Shown here: piece by piece, positions 27,115-36,806 of the stretch
Numbering within the stretch: position 1 is the stretch's first letter
Layout of the letters: every line of letters begins with the position of its first letter
NCBI GenBank assembly: GCA_046732255.1
Contig: JBKPMR010000062.1
Location: 1-64,000 of the forward strand
Direction of reading: 5' to 3'
DNA from: DATBLE01 sp046732255
GTDB taxonomy: Bacteria > Actinomycetota > Thermoleophilia > Gaiellales > Gaiellaceae
Length of the DNA: 64,000 nucleotides
The notes under the pieces: generated by a model
What the model saw: the letters and a program-made list of their open reading frames with translations, nothing else
What the model was told of the DNA's origin: nothing
Databases searched by the model: none
Translations under genes and position numbers: made by a program

Positions 27115-28407
27115 GTGGCGGCCGTCCCGACGCAGAGAAACGGAATCCAAGCCAGAGCAAGCTCTGGCACGGATGCTCCGATTTATCCGGGCACGCGCAT
27201 CCCGAGCCCGGTGCCGACGATCTTGAAGCCGGCACCCGACCTGGAGGACGTCCTCACCGTCAACTTCGGGCCGAACCACCCGTCGACCCACGGCGTCCTG
27301 CGACTGATCGTCGACCTCCACGGCGAGGACGTGGTCGGGCTGGAGGCGGTGGTCGGCTACCTCCACACCGGCTTCGAGAAGAACATGGAGCAGAAGTCGT
27401 TCTGGAAGGCGGTCACGTACGCGCCGCGGATGGACTACCTCGCCTTCCAGGCGAACGAGTACGCGTACGTCGCCGCAGTCGAGAAGCTGCTCGGGATCGA
27501 GGTACCGCCGAAGGCGACCTGGATGCGGACGCTGTTGCTCGAGCTGAACCGCATCCACTCGCACTTGATCTGGCTCGGCACCGGCGCGCTCGAGATCGGC
27601 GCGATCGGCCTGCTCTGGTACTGCTTCAACGCCCGCGACGACGTGCTCGACCTGTTCGAGCTGATCGGCGGGACGCGGATGCACACCCGCTACTTCCAGG
27701 CGGGCGGCCTCGCCGAGGACATCCCGCGCGGTTTCTTCACCGCCTGCAAGAAGTTCGCGGACGAGTTCCCGGATACGATCGACATGTACGAGCAGCTGCT
27801 GACGAAGCAGAAGATCTGGCTGCAGCGCACGCGCGGCCTCGGGCTTCTCTCCGCCGAAGACGCGATCGCGCTCGGCCAGTCCGGCCCGGTGCTGCGCGCG
27901 TCGGGCGTCCAGTGGGACCTCCGCCGTGACGAGCCGTACCTCGCCTACCCCGAGCTCGACTTCGACATACCGGTCTACCCGCACGGCGACGTCTACGACC
28001 GCTACCGCATCCGCGTCGACGAGATGCGCGAGTCGGTGAAGATCATCCAGCAGTGCTTGGAAGGCATGCCCGGCGGCGCCTGGGTCGCCGACGACCGCAA
28101 GGTCGTGCTCCCGCCCCGGCACGAGCTCCACACCTCGATGGAGTCGCTGATCCACCACTTCAAGATCGTCACCGAGGGCTACCGCGTCCCCGAGGGCGAG
28201 GTGTACCTGGCGGTCGAGTCCCCGCGCGGCGAGTTCGGCTGCTACCTCGTCTCCGACGGCGGCCCGAGACCATGGCGCGTGAAGTTCCGGGCACCGTCGT
28301 TCGTCGCCCTCGAGGCGACGGCGACCTGCGTCTCCGACTCGCTCGTCGCGGACATGATCGCGATCGTCGGCTCGCTGGACACCGTCATGGGGGAAGTGGA
28401 CAGATGA
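27115..28407 (+). CDS. nuoD: NADH-quinone oxidoreductase subunit D
   Basis: 49-kDa subunit forming the quinone cavity with NuoB, 430 aa. The core begins VLTVNFGPNHPSTHGVLRL at about residue 43; GYLHTGFEKNMEQ, RTRGLGLLS and GEVYLAVESPRGEFG follow. The called GTG 27115 yields a 40-residue N-terminal extension whose codons include a family 1 palindromic repeat (27135-27179). GTG 27211 (VPTILKPAPD) is a shorter alternative start. Confidence 0.94.
   Translation: MAAVPTQRNGIQARASSGTDAPIYPGTRIPSPVPTILKPAPDLEDVLTVNFGPNHPSTHGVLRLIVDLHGEDVVGLEAVVGYLHTGFEKNMEQKSFWKAVTYAPRMDYLAFQANEYAYVAAVEKLLGIEVPPKATWMRTLLLELNRIHSHLIWLGTGALEIGAIGLLWYCFNARDDVLDLFELIGGTRMHTRYFQAGGLAEDIPRGFFTACKKFADEFPDTIDMYEQLLTKQKIWLQRTRGLGLLSAEDAIALGQSGPVLRASGVQWDLRRDEPYLAYPELDFDIPVYPHGDVYDRYRIRVDEMRESVKIIQQCLEGMPGGAWVADDRKVVLPPRHELHTSMESLIHHFKIVTEGYRVPEGEVYLAVESPRGEFGCYLVSDGGPRPWRVKFRAPSFVALEATATCVSDSLVADMIAIVGSLDTVMGEVDR
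27135..27179 (+). repeat. Palindromic repeat family 1, short copy in the nuoD leader/coding
   Basis: GAAACGGAATCCAAGCCAGA, then GCAAGCTCTGGCACGGATGC. The outer words GAAACGGAATC and CTGGCAC-GATGCT match the copies at 5934 and 16079; the centre is replaced by the palindrome CCAGAGCAAGCTCTGG. If GTG 27115 is used the repeat is translated as part of NuoD. Confidence 0.72.
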
Positions 28408-28872
28408 GCCCCGCCGCCGCCCGCGACCTGCGGACGAAGGTGGAGGCGATCGCCCACCGCTATCCGGACAAGCGGTCCTTGACGCTGCCGGCGCTGCGCT
28501 TCGCGCAGGAGGAGCACGGCTGGCTCCCGCCTGAGGCCCTGCGCGAGGTCGCGGACGTGCTCGACCTCACGCCCGCCTACTGCCAGGCGGTCGCGTCGTT
28601 CTACGACATGTTCCACCTGGAGCCGGTCGGCCGGCACATGGTCGAGATCTGCACGAACCTCTCCTGCGCGCTGGTCGGAGCGCAGCGGGTGGTCGACGCG
28701 TTCGAGTCGGCGCTCGGGATCCAGGCCGGTGAGACGACCGACGACGGCGAGGTCACCTTCCGGGCGGTCGAGTGCCTCGGCGGGTGCGGTTACGCACCGG
28801 TGGTCGCGGTCGACAACCGCTACCGCCACAACGTCGCGCCGGAGGACGCCGCCGCGATCGTGGAGGAGATCC

Positions 28873-28886
<14 letters not shown>
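28404..28886 (+). CDS. nuoE: NADH-quinone oxidoreductase subunit E
   Basis: 24-kDa subunit with a thioredoxin-like [2Fe-2S] cluster (N1a), 160 aa. Ligands are Cys in CTNLSC and CLGGCGYAP. The preceding LPALRFAQEEHGWLP is the standard N-terminal helix. ATG overlaps the nuoD stop (ATGA). Confidence 0.96.
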
Positions 28887-30197
<1,311 letters not shown>

Positions 30198-30201
<4 letters not shown>

Positions 30202-32375
30202 GCACGAACGGCTCCCAGCCCGAGCTCGTCACGATCACCGTCGACGACGTCGAGATCCAGGTGCCGAAGGGATTGGGGCTGGTCGAGGCTGCGCTCTACG
30301 CCGGGATCGAGATCCCCGTGTTCTGTTACGAGCCGCGGCTCGGGCCGCCGGTCGGCGCCTGCCGCATGTGCCTCTGCGAGGTCTCGCCAGGGCCGCCGAA
30401 GCCGCAGGCCGCCTGCACGCTGACCGCCGCCGACGGGATGGTCGTGAAGACGGCGGCGACCTCCCCGATGGCGGCCGAGGCGCAGGACGCGACGCTCGAG
30501 TTCATCCTCGTCAACCACCCGCTCGACTGTCCCGTCTGCGACAAGGGCGGCGAGTGCCCGCTCCAGGACCTCACGTTCCGCTACGGGCCCGGGAACACGC
30601 GGATGACCTTCGCCAAGCGGACGTTCGAGAAGCCGATCCCGATCTCGCCGACGATCGCGCTCGACCGCGAGCGCTGCATCCTCTGCTACCGCTGTACGCG
30701 CTTCTCCGAGGGGGTCGCTGAGGACGGCCAGCTGGTCGCCCGCGACCGCGGCGCGAGCTCGATCATCGCTACCTTCGAGGATGAGCCGTACCGGGCGCCT
30801 TTCTCCGGGAACGTGATCGAGCTCTGCCCCGTCGGTGCGCTGACCTCGACTCAGTACCGCTTCGAGGCGCGCCCGTGGGAGATCCAGAACGTCCCGACCG
30901 TGTGCGGCCTCTGCCCCGTCGGCTGCAACATCACCGCGACGACGCGCGAGGGGAAGGTCAAGCGCGTCCTCTCCCGTAACCACCCGGAGATCGACGAGGG
31001 CTGGCTCTGCGACAAGGGCCGCTTCGCCTACTCGCACCTCTACGCGCGAGACCGGGTCAAGGATCCGCTGCGCAAGACCGGTGCGCGCCGGTTCGAGGAG
31101 CTGTCGTGGGACGACGCTCTCGACCAGGCCGAGGCGCTTTTGCGCCGCGGGCCCGTGCTGTTGGCGCTCTCGGGGTCGGAGACGGTCGAGCAGGCAGACG
31201 CGCTGGCGCGGCTGGTGCGCCAGGGGCTCGGCTCGGACGCGGTCGTGCTCCCCGAGCAGGCCTCGGCCGCCGTCGACGCCTTCCGGGCGCCTCTGTCGTC
31301 GATCCGGGACGCCGAGCGCGTGATCGTCGTCGGCGACGTGCCGGTCGAGGAGCGCGCGCCGGTGGTGGCGCTCTGGATCAAGGCCGCCCGTCGGGCCGGC
31401 GCCGAGATCATCACCCTCGGCGCCTCGGGGACGAACGCGGTCGCACCGGGCCGCACGGTCGACGCCGTCCGCGAACTGGGCGAGCGGGTGCGCAGCTCCG
31501 TGCTGATCTGGTCGGGCGCGGGCGCGGGCGGCGAGACGGTCGCCTCGCTCGCACACGAGCTCGGCGCGGCCTCGGCCTTCTACCTGCCGTCGACGCCGAA
31601 CGGGCGGGCGGTCGTGGAGGCCTGGCACGCCGCCGGCGACGGCGAGCCGGACCGGCCCGAGCGGATCGGCACGCTGCTGATCTCGGGCGAGGAGGCCTGC
31701 TCCGACCCGTCCGTTCGGGCGCTCGCAGAGCGAGCGGACGCCGTGATCGCGATCACGATGTTCGCCGACCCGGTGCGCGGATGGGTCGACCTCGTCCTGC
31801 CCGGGACGAGCTACCTCGAGCGCGACGGGACGATCGTCAACCTCGAGGGCCGACCGCAGCGGCTGCGCCGTGCGGTGGCCCCGCCCACACCGGACGAGAT
31901 CGCCTGGATCGCGAAGCTGGCCGAACGGTTCGGAGTCGAGATCGATCCCCACGCCCGCGCGGTCTCTCCGCAAGCGCTCGCGAAGCTCCCACCACGCCCT
32001 GAGGCACCGCAGGCTTTTCCGGCGACGCCGAAGGCGGCGCCGGCCCGCACTGCGAAGGGCGGCCCGCTCAAGCTCGTCCGGTATCGCGCGCTCTTCTCCG
32101 GGCCCGCGGTCGAACGCGTTCCAGAGCTCCAGTTCCTCCGTCCCGACCCGACGATCGAGCTCTCCGCCCGCGACGCCGAGGTGCGCCACATCGCAACCGG
32201 CGAGGAGGTCGTCGTCCGCTCGAACGGGACGTCGGTCGCGCTCCGCGCGAGGGTCAACAAGCACCTCGTCGAGGGGACCGTTCGGGCCGCCGAGGAGCAT
32301 GTCCGGACGCTCGACGGAGCAGTGGAGGTCTCGCGCGCTCCCCGGATCAGCTCCGAAGGAGGTGATCCGGCCTGA
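30198..32375 (+). CDS. nuoG: NADH-quinone oxidoreductase subunit G
   Basis: 75-kDa subunit, 725 aa. The N-terminal [2Fe-2S] ferredoxin domain (ACRMCLCEV), the His/Cys segment CPVCDKGGECPLQDL, CILCYRC and the CGLCPVGC cluster are present. A molybdopterin-oxidoreductase-like C-terminal domain without a visible cofactor site follows. GTG 30198 overlaps the nuoF stop (GTGA). Confidence 0.95.
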
Positions 32376-33364
32376 ACAACGGCGAGCCGTGGTGGATCGG
32401 GCTGATCAAAGCCCTGATCTTCGTCAACGTCCTGCTGATCTCGATGGCCTTCCTCACGCTCTACGAGCGGAAGCTGCTCGCGCGGATGCAGCGGCGCTAC
32501 GGCCCGAACCGCGCCGGACCGAAGGGCCTCCTCCAGCCGTTCGCCGACCTGATCAAGATGGTGCGCAAGGAGGCGTTCGCGCCGGTCGCCGCGATCGACA
32601 CGCTCTACTACCTCGCGCCCGCCTTCTCGGCGTTCACGGCGCTCGCCGCGTTCAGCGTGATCCCGTGGGGCGAGGGCTGGCAGATCTGGCACTACCACGT
32701 GAACGGCGCGGTGGCTGACGTCCAGATCTCGCTGCTCCTGATCTTCGCGCTCGGCTCGCTCGGGATCTACGGGTTCATCGTCGGGGGCTGGGCCTCCGAG
32801 TCGAAGTACTCGCTGCTCGGCTCGATGCGGACGTGCGCCCAGATGGTCTCGTACGAGGTCTCGCTGGCCATCTCCGTCCTCGGCGTCATCCTGATGGCGC
32901 ACACGCTCTCGCTCACCGGCATCGTCCAGGCGCAGGTGGACTCGTGGTGGTACGCAGCGCCGCAGTTCGTCGGCCTCGCCTGCTTCTTCATCGCGGGCAT
33001 CGCCGAGACGAACCGGCCGCCGTTCGACCTCCCGGAGGCCGACACCGAGCTGGTCGGCGGCTACAGCACCGAGTACTCGGGCATGCGTTGGGGCCTCTTC
33101 CAGATGGCCGAGTACGTGAACGTGATCGTGCTCTCGGCGCTCGCGGTCACGCTCTACTTCGGCGGTTGGGACGGCCCATGGGCGCCGCTCGGGCCGCTCT
33201 GGTTCTTCATCAAGCTGCTCCTCGTGATCTCGATCTTCATCTGGCTCCGCGCGACGCTGCCGCGGCTCCGCTACGACCAGCTGATGCGGTTCGGCTGGAA
33301 GGTCCTCCTACCGGTCGCGACGCTGAACGCCGTGATCACCGCCTTCTTCGTCGCCCTGATCTGA
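32372..33364 (+). CDS. nuoH: NADH-quinone oxidoreductase subunit H
   Basis: Membrane subunit forming the quinone entry, 330 aa from CTG 32372. ERKLLARMQRRYGPNRAGPKG, FIAGIAETNRPPFDLPEADTE and the following EYSGMRWG loop are diagnostic. ATG 32444 lies inside the first helix and would remove it, so it is not the start. CTG 32372 overlaps the nuoG TGA (CTGA) and lies 9 bases after AAGGAGG, a perfect anti-16S match extending to AAGGAGGTGATC. A CTG start is therefore strongly suggested. Confidence 0.93.
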   Translation: MNNGEPWWIGLIKALIFVNVLLISMAFLTLYERKLLARMQRRYGPNRAGPKGLLQPFADLIKMVRKEAFAPVAAIDTLYYLAPAFSAFTALAAFSVIPWGEGWQIWHYHVNGAVADVQISLLLIFALGSLGIYGFIVGGWASESKYSLLGSMRTCAQMVSYEVSLAISVLGVILMAHTLSLTGIVQAQVDSWWYAAPQFVGLACFFIAGIAETNRPPFDLPEADTELVGGYSTEYSGMRWGLFQMAEYVNVIVLSALAVTLYFGGWDGPWAPLGPLWFFIKLLLVISIFIWLRATLPRLRYDQLMRFGWKVLLPVATLNAVITAFFVALI

Positions 33365-33365
33365 G

Positions 33366-33863
33366 ATGAGCCCGCAGCCGATCGACAGCCTCAAAGGTTT
33401 CGCCGTCACATTCGGTCAGCTGTTCAAGAAGCCGATCACGCAGCAGTACCCCGAGTACAAGCGGCCCGTATATCCGCGCTTCCGTGGCCGCCACCTCCTC
33501 CACCGGCACGAGAACGGGCTGGAGAAGTGCGTCGGCTGCTCGCTCTGCGCCGCCGCCTGCCCGGCCGACTGCATCCGCGTCGTCGCCGCCGAGAACACCG
33601 CGGACAACCGCGTCTCGGCGGGCGAGCGCTACGCGCGGATCTACGAGATCAACATGAGTCGCTGCATCTTCTGCGGCTACTGCGAGCTCGCGTGCCCGTT
33701 CGACGCGATCACCCTCGGCAACGACTTCGAGCTGTCCGAGTACTCGCGCGACGACATGATCTACACGAAGGACATGCTCCTCGCCGCGCCGATCAAGCGC
33801 GTCCCCGTCGCCGACGCGGACGAGTTCGACACGCCGATTCCGTACTACAAGGTCAATTCCTAG
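33366..33863 (+). CDS. nuoI: NADH-quinone oxidoreductase subunit I
   Basis: Ferredoxin-like subunit with two [4Fe-4S] clusters (N6a, N6b), 165 aa. Ligand sets CVGCSLCAAACPADC and CIFCGYCELACPFDA are complete. ATG one base after nuoH. It is followed by a 67-base hairpin that separates it from nuoJ. Confidence 0.97.
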   Translation: MSPQPIDSLKGFAVTFGQLFKKPITQQYPEYKRPVYPRFRGRHLLHRHENGLEKCVGCSLCAAACPADCIRVVAAENTADNRVSAGERYARIYEINMSRCIFCGYCELACPFDAITLGNDFELSEYSRDDMIYTKDMLLAAPIKRVPVADADEFDTPIPYYKVNS

Positions 33864-33929
33864 GGGACAGGTCTTGCATTCGCCGAGCCCCCACTTGCGC
33901 CAAACCTCTCGGATGCAACACCTGTCCCC
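33863..33929. repeat. 67-nt three-segment hairpin between nuoI and nuoJ
   Basis: GGGGACAGGT (33863-33872) pairs with ACCTGTCCCC (33920-33929), TTGCAT with ATGCAA, and CCGAG with CTCGG. The ATG of nuoJ follows the last base directly, leaving no Shine-Dalgarno. The outer arm belongs to the GGGACAGG palindrome family. Confidence 0.75.
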
Positions 33930-34484
33930 ATGATCCTCTTCTCCGCGGCGAACGTGCTCGTGTGGATGGTCTGGGTGGTCGCGGCTTTCGCCTGCCTCGC
34001 CTCCGGCGTGGCGGTGATCTCGTTTTCGAACCCCTTCTATTCGGCGCTCGCGCTGATCGGAAACCTGGGCTCGCTGGCGGTGCTCTACCTGCTGCTGTCG
34101 GCCGAGTTCGTCGCCGCCGCGCAGGTGCTCGTCTACGCGGGCGCGGTGATGGTCATGTTCCTGTTCGTCATCGCCTACCTCGGCGGCAAGGCGGACGCGC
34201 CCTGGACCGGGCACGTCAACGTCCAGACCTGGGCGGCGGTCGTCGCGGCCGGCGCGCTGCTGGTCGAGATCGTGCTCGTGATCGCCGGCCAGGCGAACGG
34301 GCACCTCTCCGGCGCAGCCGAGATCACCAACTCCTTCGGCAGCCCCGCCGAGATCGGCCGGCTCTTCCTCACCGACCAGCTGCTGGCGTTCGAGATCACC
34401 TCTGTGATCCTGCTCGTCGCCGCCGTCGGCGGCGTCGTCCTCGGCAGCCACTCCCGCGCGGGAGACGAAGATGCTGGGGCCTGA
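33930..34484 (+). CDS. nuoJ: NADH-quinone oxidoreductase subunit J
   Basis: Five-helix membrane subunit, 184 aa. NPFYSALALIGNLGSLAVLYLLL and the pi-bulge helix QVLVYAGAVMVMFLFVIAYL are characteristic. ATG 33930 directly follows a repeat hairpin, so its translation signal is unusual in this operon. It overlaps nuoK by 14 bases. Confidence 0.94.
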   Translation: MILFSAANVLVWMVWVVAAFACLASGVAVISFSNPFYSALALIGNLGSLAVLYLLLSAEFVAAAQVLVYAGAVMVMFLFVIAYLGGKADAPWTGHVNVQTWAAVVAAGALLVEIVLVIAGQANGHLSGAAEITNSFGSPAEIGRLFLTDQLLAFEITSVILLVAAVGGVVLGSHSRAGDEDAGA

Positions 34485-34779
34485 CACCGCCGCTTACCTG
34501 ATTGTCGCCGCGTTCCTGTTCACGACCGGGGCGCTCGGCGTGCTCATCCGGCGCAGCCCGCTGATCGTGCTGCTCTCGCTGGAGATCATGCTGAACGGGG
34601 GGAACCTCGCCCTGATCGCGTTCTCGCGGCACTTCGCGAACGGTGACGGCCAGATCTTCGCGATCGCGGTGATGGCGGTCGCCGCCTCCGAGGTCGTTGT
34701 CGGGCTCGGGCTGATCGTGGCGATGGCCCGGAAGCACCTCGACCTCGACGTCGACAAGCTCTCGAGCCTGCGCGGCTGA
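34471..34779 (+). CDS. nuoK: NADH-quinone oxidoreductase subunit K
   Basis: Small membrane subunit, 102 aa, three helices. SPLIVLLSLEIMLNGGNLAL has the essential helix-2 Glu, and AIAVMAVAASEVVVGLGLIV has the second Glu that serves as proton relay. ATG lies within the end of nuoJ. Confidence 0.96.
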   Translation: MLGPDTAAYLIVAAFLFTTGALGVLIRRSPLIVLLSLEIMLNGGNLALIAFSRHFANGDGQIFAIAVMAVAASEVVVGLGLIVAMARKHLDLDVDKLSSLRG

Positions 34780-34780
34780 G

Positions 34781-36664
34781 ATGAGCGCCGCCGCCTGGAC
34801 CTGCCTGCTGCTGCCGCTCGGCTCGACCGTCCTGATCACGGTGCTCGGTACGAGCATCTCGCGGCGGACTGCTGGCTGGATCTCGACACTCACCAGCGGC
34901 GGGGCGTTCGTCGCCGCAGTCGTGGTGTTCGCCCAGATGCTGAGTCGGTCGCCCGACGACCGTTCGGAGGTCTCGAACGCCTACACGTGGCTCGCAGCTG
35001 GGAGCTTCAAGGTCGACGTCGGGATCCTGACCGACCCGCTCTCCGTGTTCATGATGCTGATCGTCTCCGGCGTCGGGTCGCTGATCGTCGCGTACTCGCT
35101 CGGCTACATGGACGGCGACGACGAGGAGCGCCGGTACTTCGCGTACATGTCGCTCTTCGTCTTCTCGATGCTGATGCTCGTCCAGGGCGGGAACCTGCTG
35201 TTCCTGCTGATCGGCTGGGGCCTGGTCGGGCTCTCGTCGTACCTGTTGATCGGGTTCTGGCACGAGCGGCCGAGCGCGGTCGCCGCGGCGAAGAAGGCGT
35301 TCATCATGAACGCGTTCGGCGACGCGACGATGGCGCTCGCCCTCTTCCTCTTGATCCAGAAGACGGGCTCGCTCGACTACGGCGTCGTGTTCGCGAAGGC
35401 GGACGGGCTGAGCCAGACCGTGCTGGTGCTGGTCGCGCTCGGGCTGCTCGGCGGCGCCGTTGCGAAGTCTGCGCAGCTCCCGCTCCAGACCTGGTTGCCG
35501 GACGCGATGGAGGGACCGACGCCGGTCAGCGCGTTGATCCACGCGGCGACGATGGTCACCGCCGGCGTCTACCTGATCGTCCGCACGCATCCCTTGTTCG
35601 AGCTGGCGCCGAACGTGCAGGACACCGCCGCCGTGCTCGGCACCGTGACGCTCTTGATGGCCGGGCTGATCGCGCTCGTCCAGACCGACATCAAGCGTGT
35701 GATCGCCTACTCGACGATGTCGCAGATCGGCTACATGTTCCTCGGCGCGGGGATCGGCGCGTACGCGAACGCGATGTTCCTGCTGATGGCGCACGCGTTC
35801 TTCAAGGCGCTCCTCTTCCTCGGCGCCGGCATCGTCATCCACGCGCTCGGCGGCGAGCAGGACATCCGGAAGATGGGCGGCCTCGCGAGGCTGATGCCGA
35901 AGACGTGGCTGGCGATGTTGATCGGCGGCCTGGCGCTCGCCGGGATGCCGCCGCTGTCCGGTTTCTTCGCGAAGGACTCGATCCTGGCCGCGGCGCTCGG
36001 GCGCGAGGACTGGTTCGGGTATGTGCTGTTCGCGATCGGGATCGCCGGCGCATTCTTCACCGGTCTCTACACGTTCCGGATGCTGTTCGTGGTCTTCGGC
36101 GGCGAGGAGTCCGCATACGTGCGCGAGCATCCGCCGCATGCGGCGCACGACCGGCTGGTCGCCTGGTCGATGGGCCTGACGGTCGGCGTGCTCGCCCTGC
36201 TGGCCACGTTCGGCGGCTGGATCCAGGTCGGCACCGCCTGGACGCCGATCACCGACTGGCTCGATCCGGTCGCCAGCCCCCTGGTCGACGCGACGAGCAA
36301 CCAGGAGATCGTCGCCAGTGTCTGCGCCGTGGCGCTCGGGCTCGTCGGCATCGGCGTCGCCTGGTGGATCTACTCGGCTCACCGTGCGAAGGCGCCGCGG
36401 CCGTGGGCGGTGCTGGAGCACAAGTTCTATTTCGACGAGCTGTACAACGGCCTCTTCTACTGGCCGGCGGTCGCCTTCTCGCGGATCCTCTCCTGGACGA
36501 TCGAGGGGCCGATCGTGAACGGCTCGATCGTCGGCGTCGCCGGCCTGACCCGCCGCGCCGGCTCGCTCGCCCGTGAGCTCCAGACCGGCCTCGTGCGCGT
36601 TTACGCGTTCGCGGTCGCCGCCGGGCTCGCTGTCCTCGTCCTCGTCTTCATCGCCGTCCGATGA
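34781..36664 (+). CDS. nuoL: NADH-quinone oxidoreductase subunit L
   Basis: Antiporter-like proton pump subunit, 627 aa. GWGLVGLSSYLLIGFWHERP, LQTWLPDAMEGPTPVSALIH and the lateral helix near the C-terminus mark NuoL. ATG one base after nuoK. The following 142 bases before nuoM carry two palindromic repeats and no gene. Confidence 0.96.
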   Translation: MSAAAWTCLLLPLGSTVLITVLGTSISRRTAGWISTLTSGGAFVAAVVVFAQMLSRSPDDRSEVSNAYTWLAAGSFKVDVGILTDPLSVFMMLIVSGVGSLIVAYSLGYMDGDDEERRYFAYMSLFVFSMLMLVQGGNLLFLLIGWGLVGLSSYLLIGFWHERPSAVAAAKKAFIMNAFGDATMALALFLLIQKTGSLDYGVVFAKADGLSQTVLVLVALGLLGGAVAKSAQLPLQTWLPDAMEGPTPVSALIHAATMVTAGVYLIVRTHPLFELAPNVQDTAAVLGTVTLLMAGLIALVQTDIKRVIAYSTMSQIGYMFLGAGIGAYANAMFLLMAHAFFKALLFLGAGIVIHALGGEQDIRKMGGLARLMPKTWLAMLIGGLALAGMPPLSGFFAKDSILAAALGREDWFGYVLFAIGIAGAFFTGLYTFRMLFVVFGGEESAYVREHPPHAAHDRLVAWSMGLTVGVLALLATFGGWIQVGTAWTPITDWLDPVASPLVDATSNQEIVASVCAVALGLVGIGVAWWIYSAHRAKAPRPWAVLEHKFYFDELYNGLFYWPAVAFSRILSWTIEGPIVNGSIVGVAGLTRRAGSLARELQTGLVRVYAFAVAAGLAVLVLVFIAVR

Positions 36665-36682
36665 CCCGTTTCGGACATGTCA

Positions 36683-36695
36683 GGGGTCTGACCCC
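36683..36695. repeat. GGGGTCTGACCCC palindrome (nuoL-nuoM gap, first)
   Basis: 6-bp arms, central T. Preceded by GGACATGTCA. An identical 13-mer begins 90 bases later. Confidence 0.78.
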
Positions 36696-36772
36696 AGCCA
36701 CGGCTCGAACGGCCGATGAGGTCTTCGCCGAACCGCGCAGTCGCGCGACCGCTGTCCGCTTCGCACATGGCC

Positions 36773-36785
36773 GGGGTCTGACCCC
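36773..36785. repeat. GGGGTCTGACCCC palindrome (nuoL-nuoM gap, second)
   Basis: Flanked by CATGGCC on the left and GGACATGGCC on the right, so the symmetry extends beyond the 13-mer. Ends 21 bases before nuoM, whose GGAGGAG Shine-Dalgarno is intact. Confidence 0.78.
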
Positions 36786-36806
36786 GGACATGGCCGGAGG
36801 AGCCAG

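Noticed and set aside
32444..32446. ATG 32444 as nuoH start
   Set aside because: Removes most of the first helix and ignores a perfect Shine-Dalgarno placed for CTG 32372.
34586..36421. 611-codon frame antisense to nuoL
   Set aside because: His/Asp/Arg-rich reverse shadow; nuoL is unambiguous.
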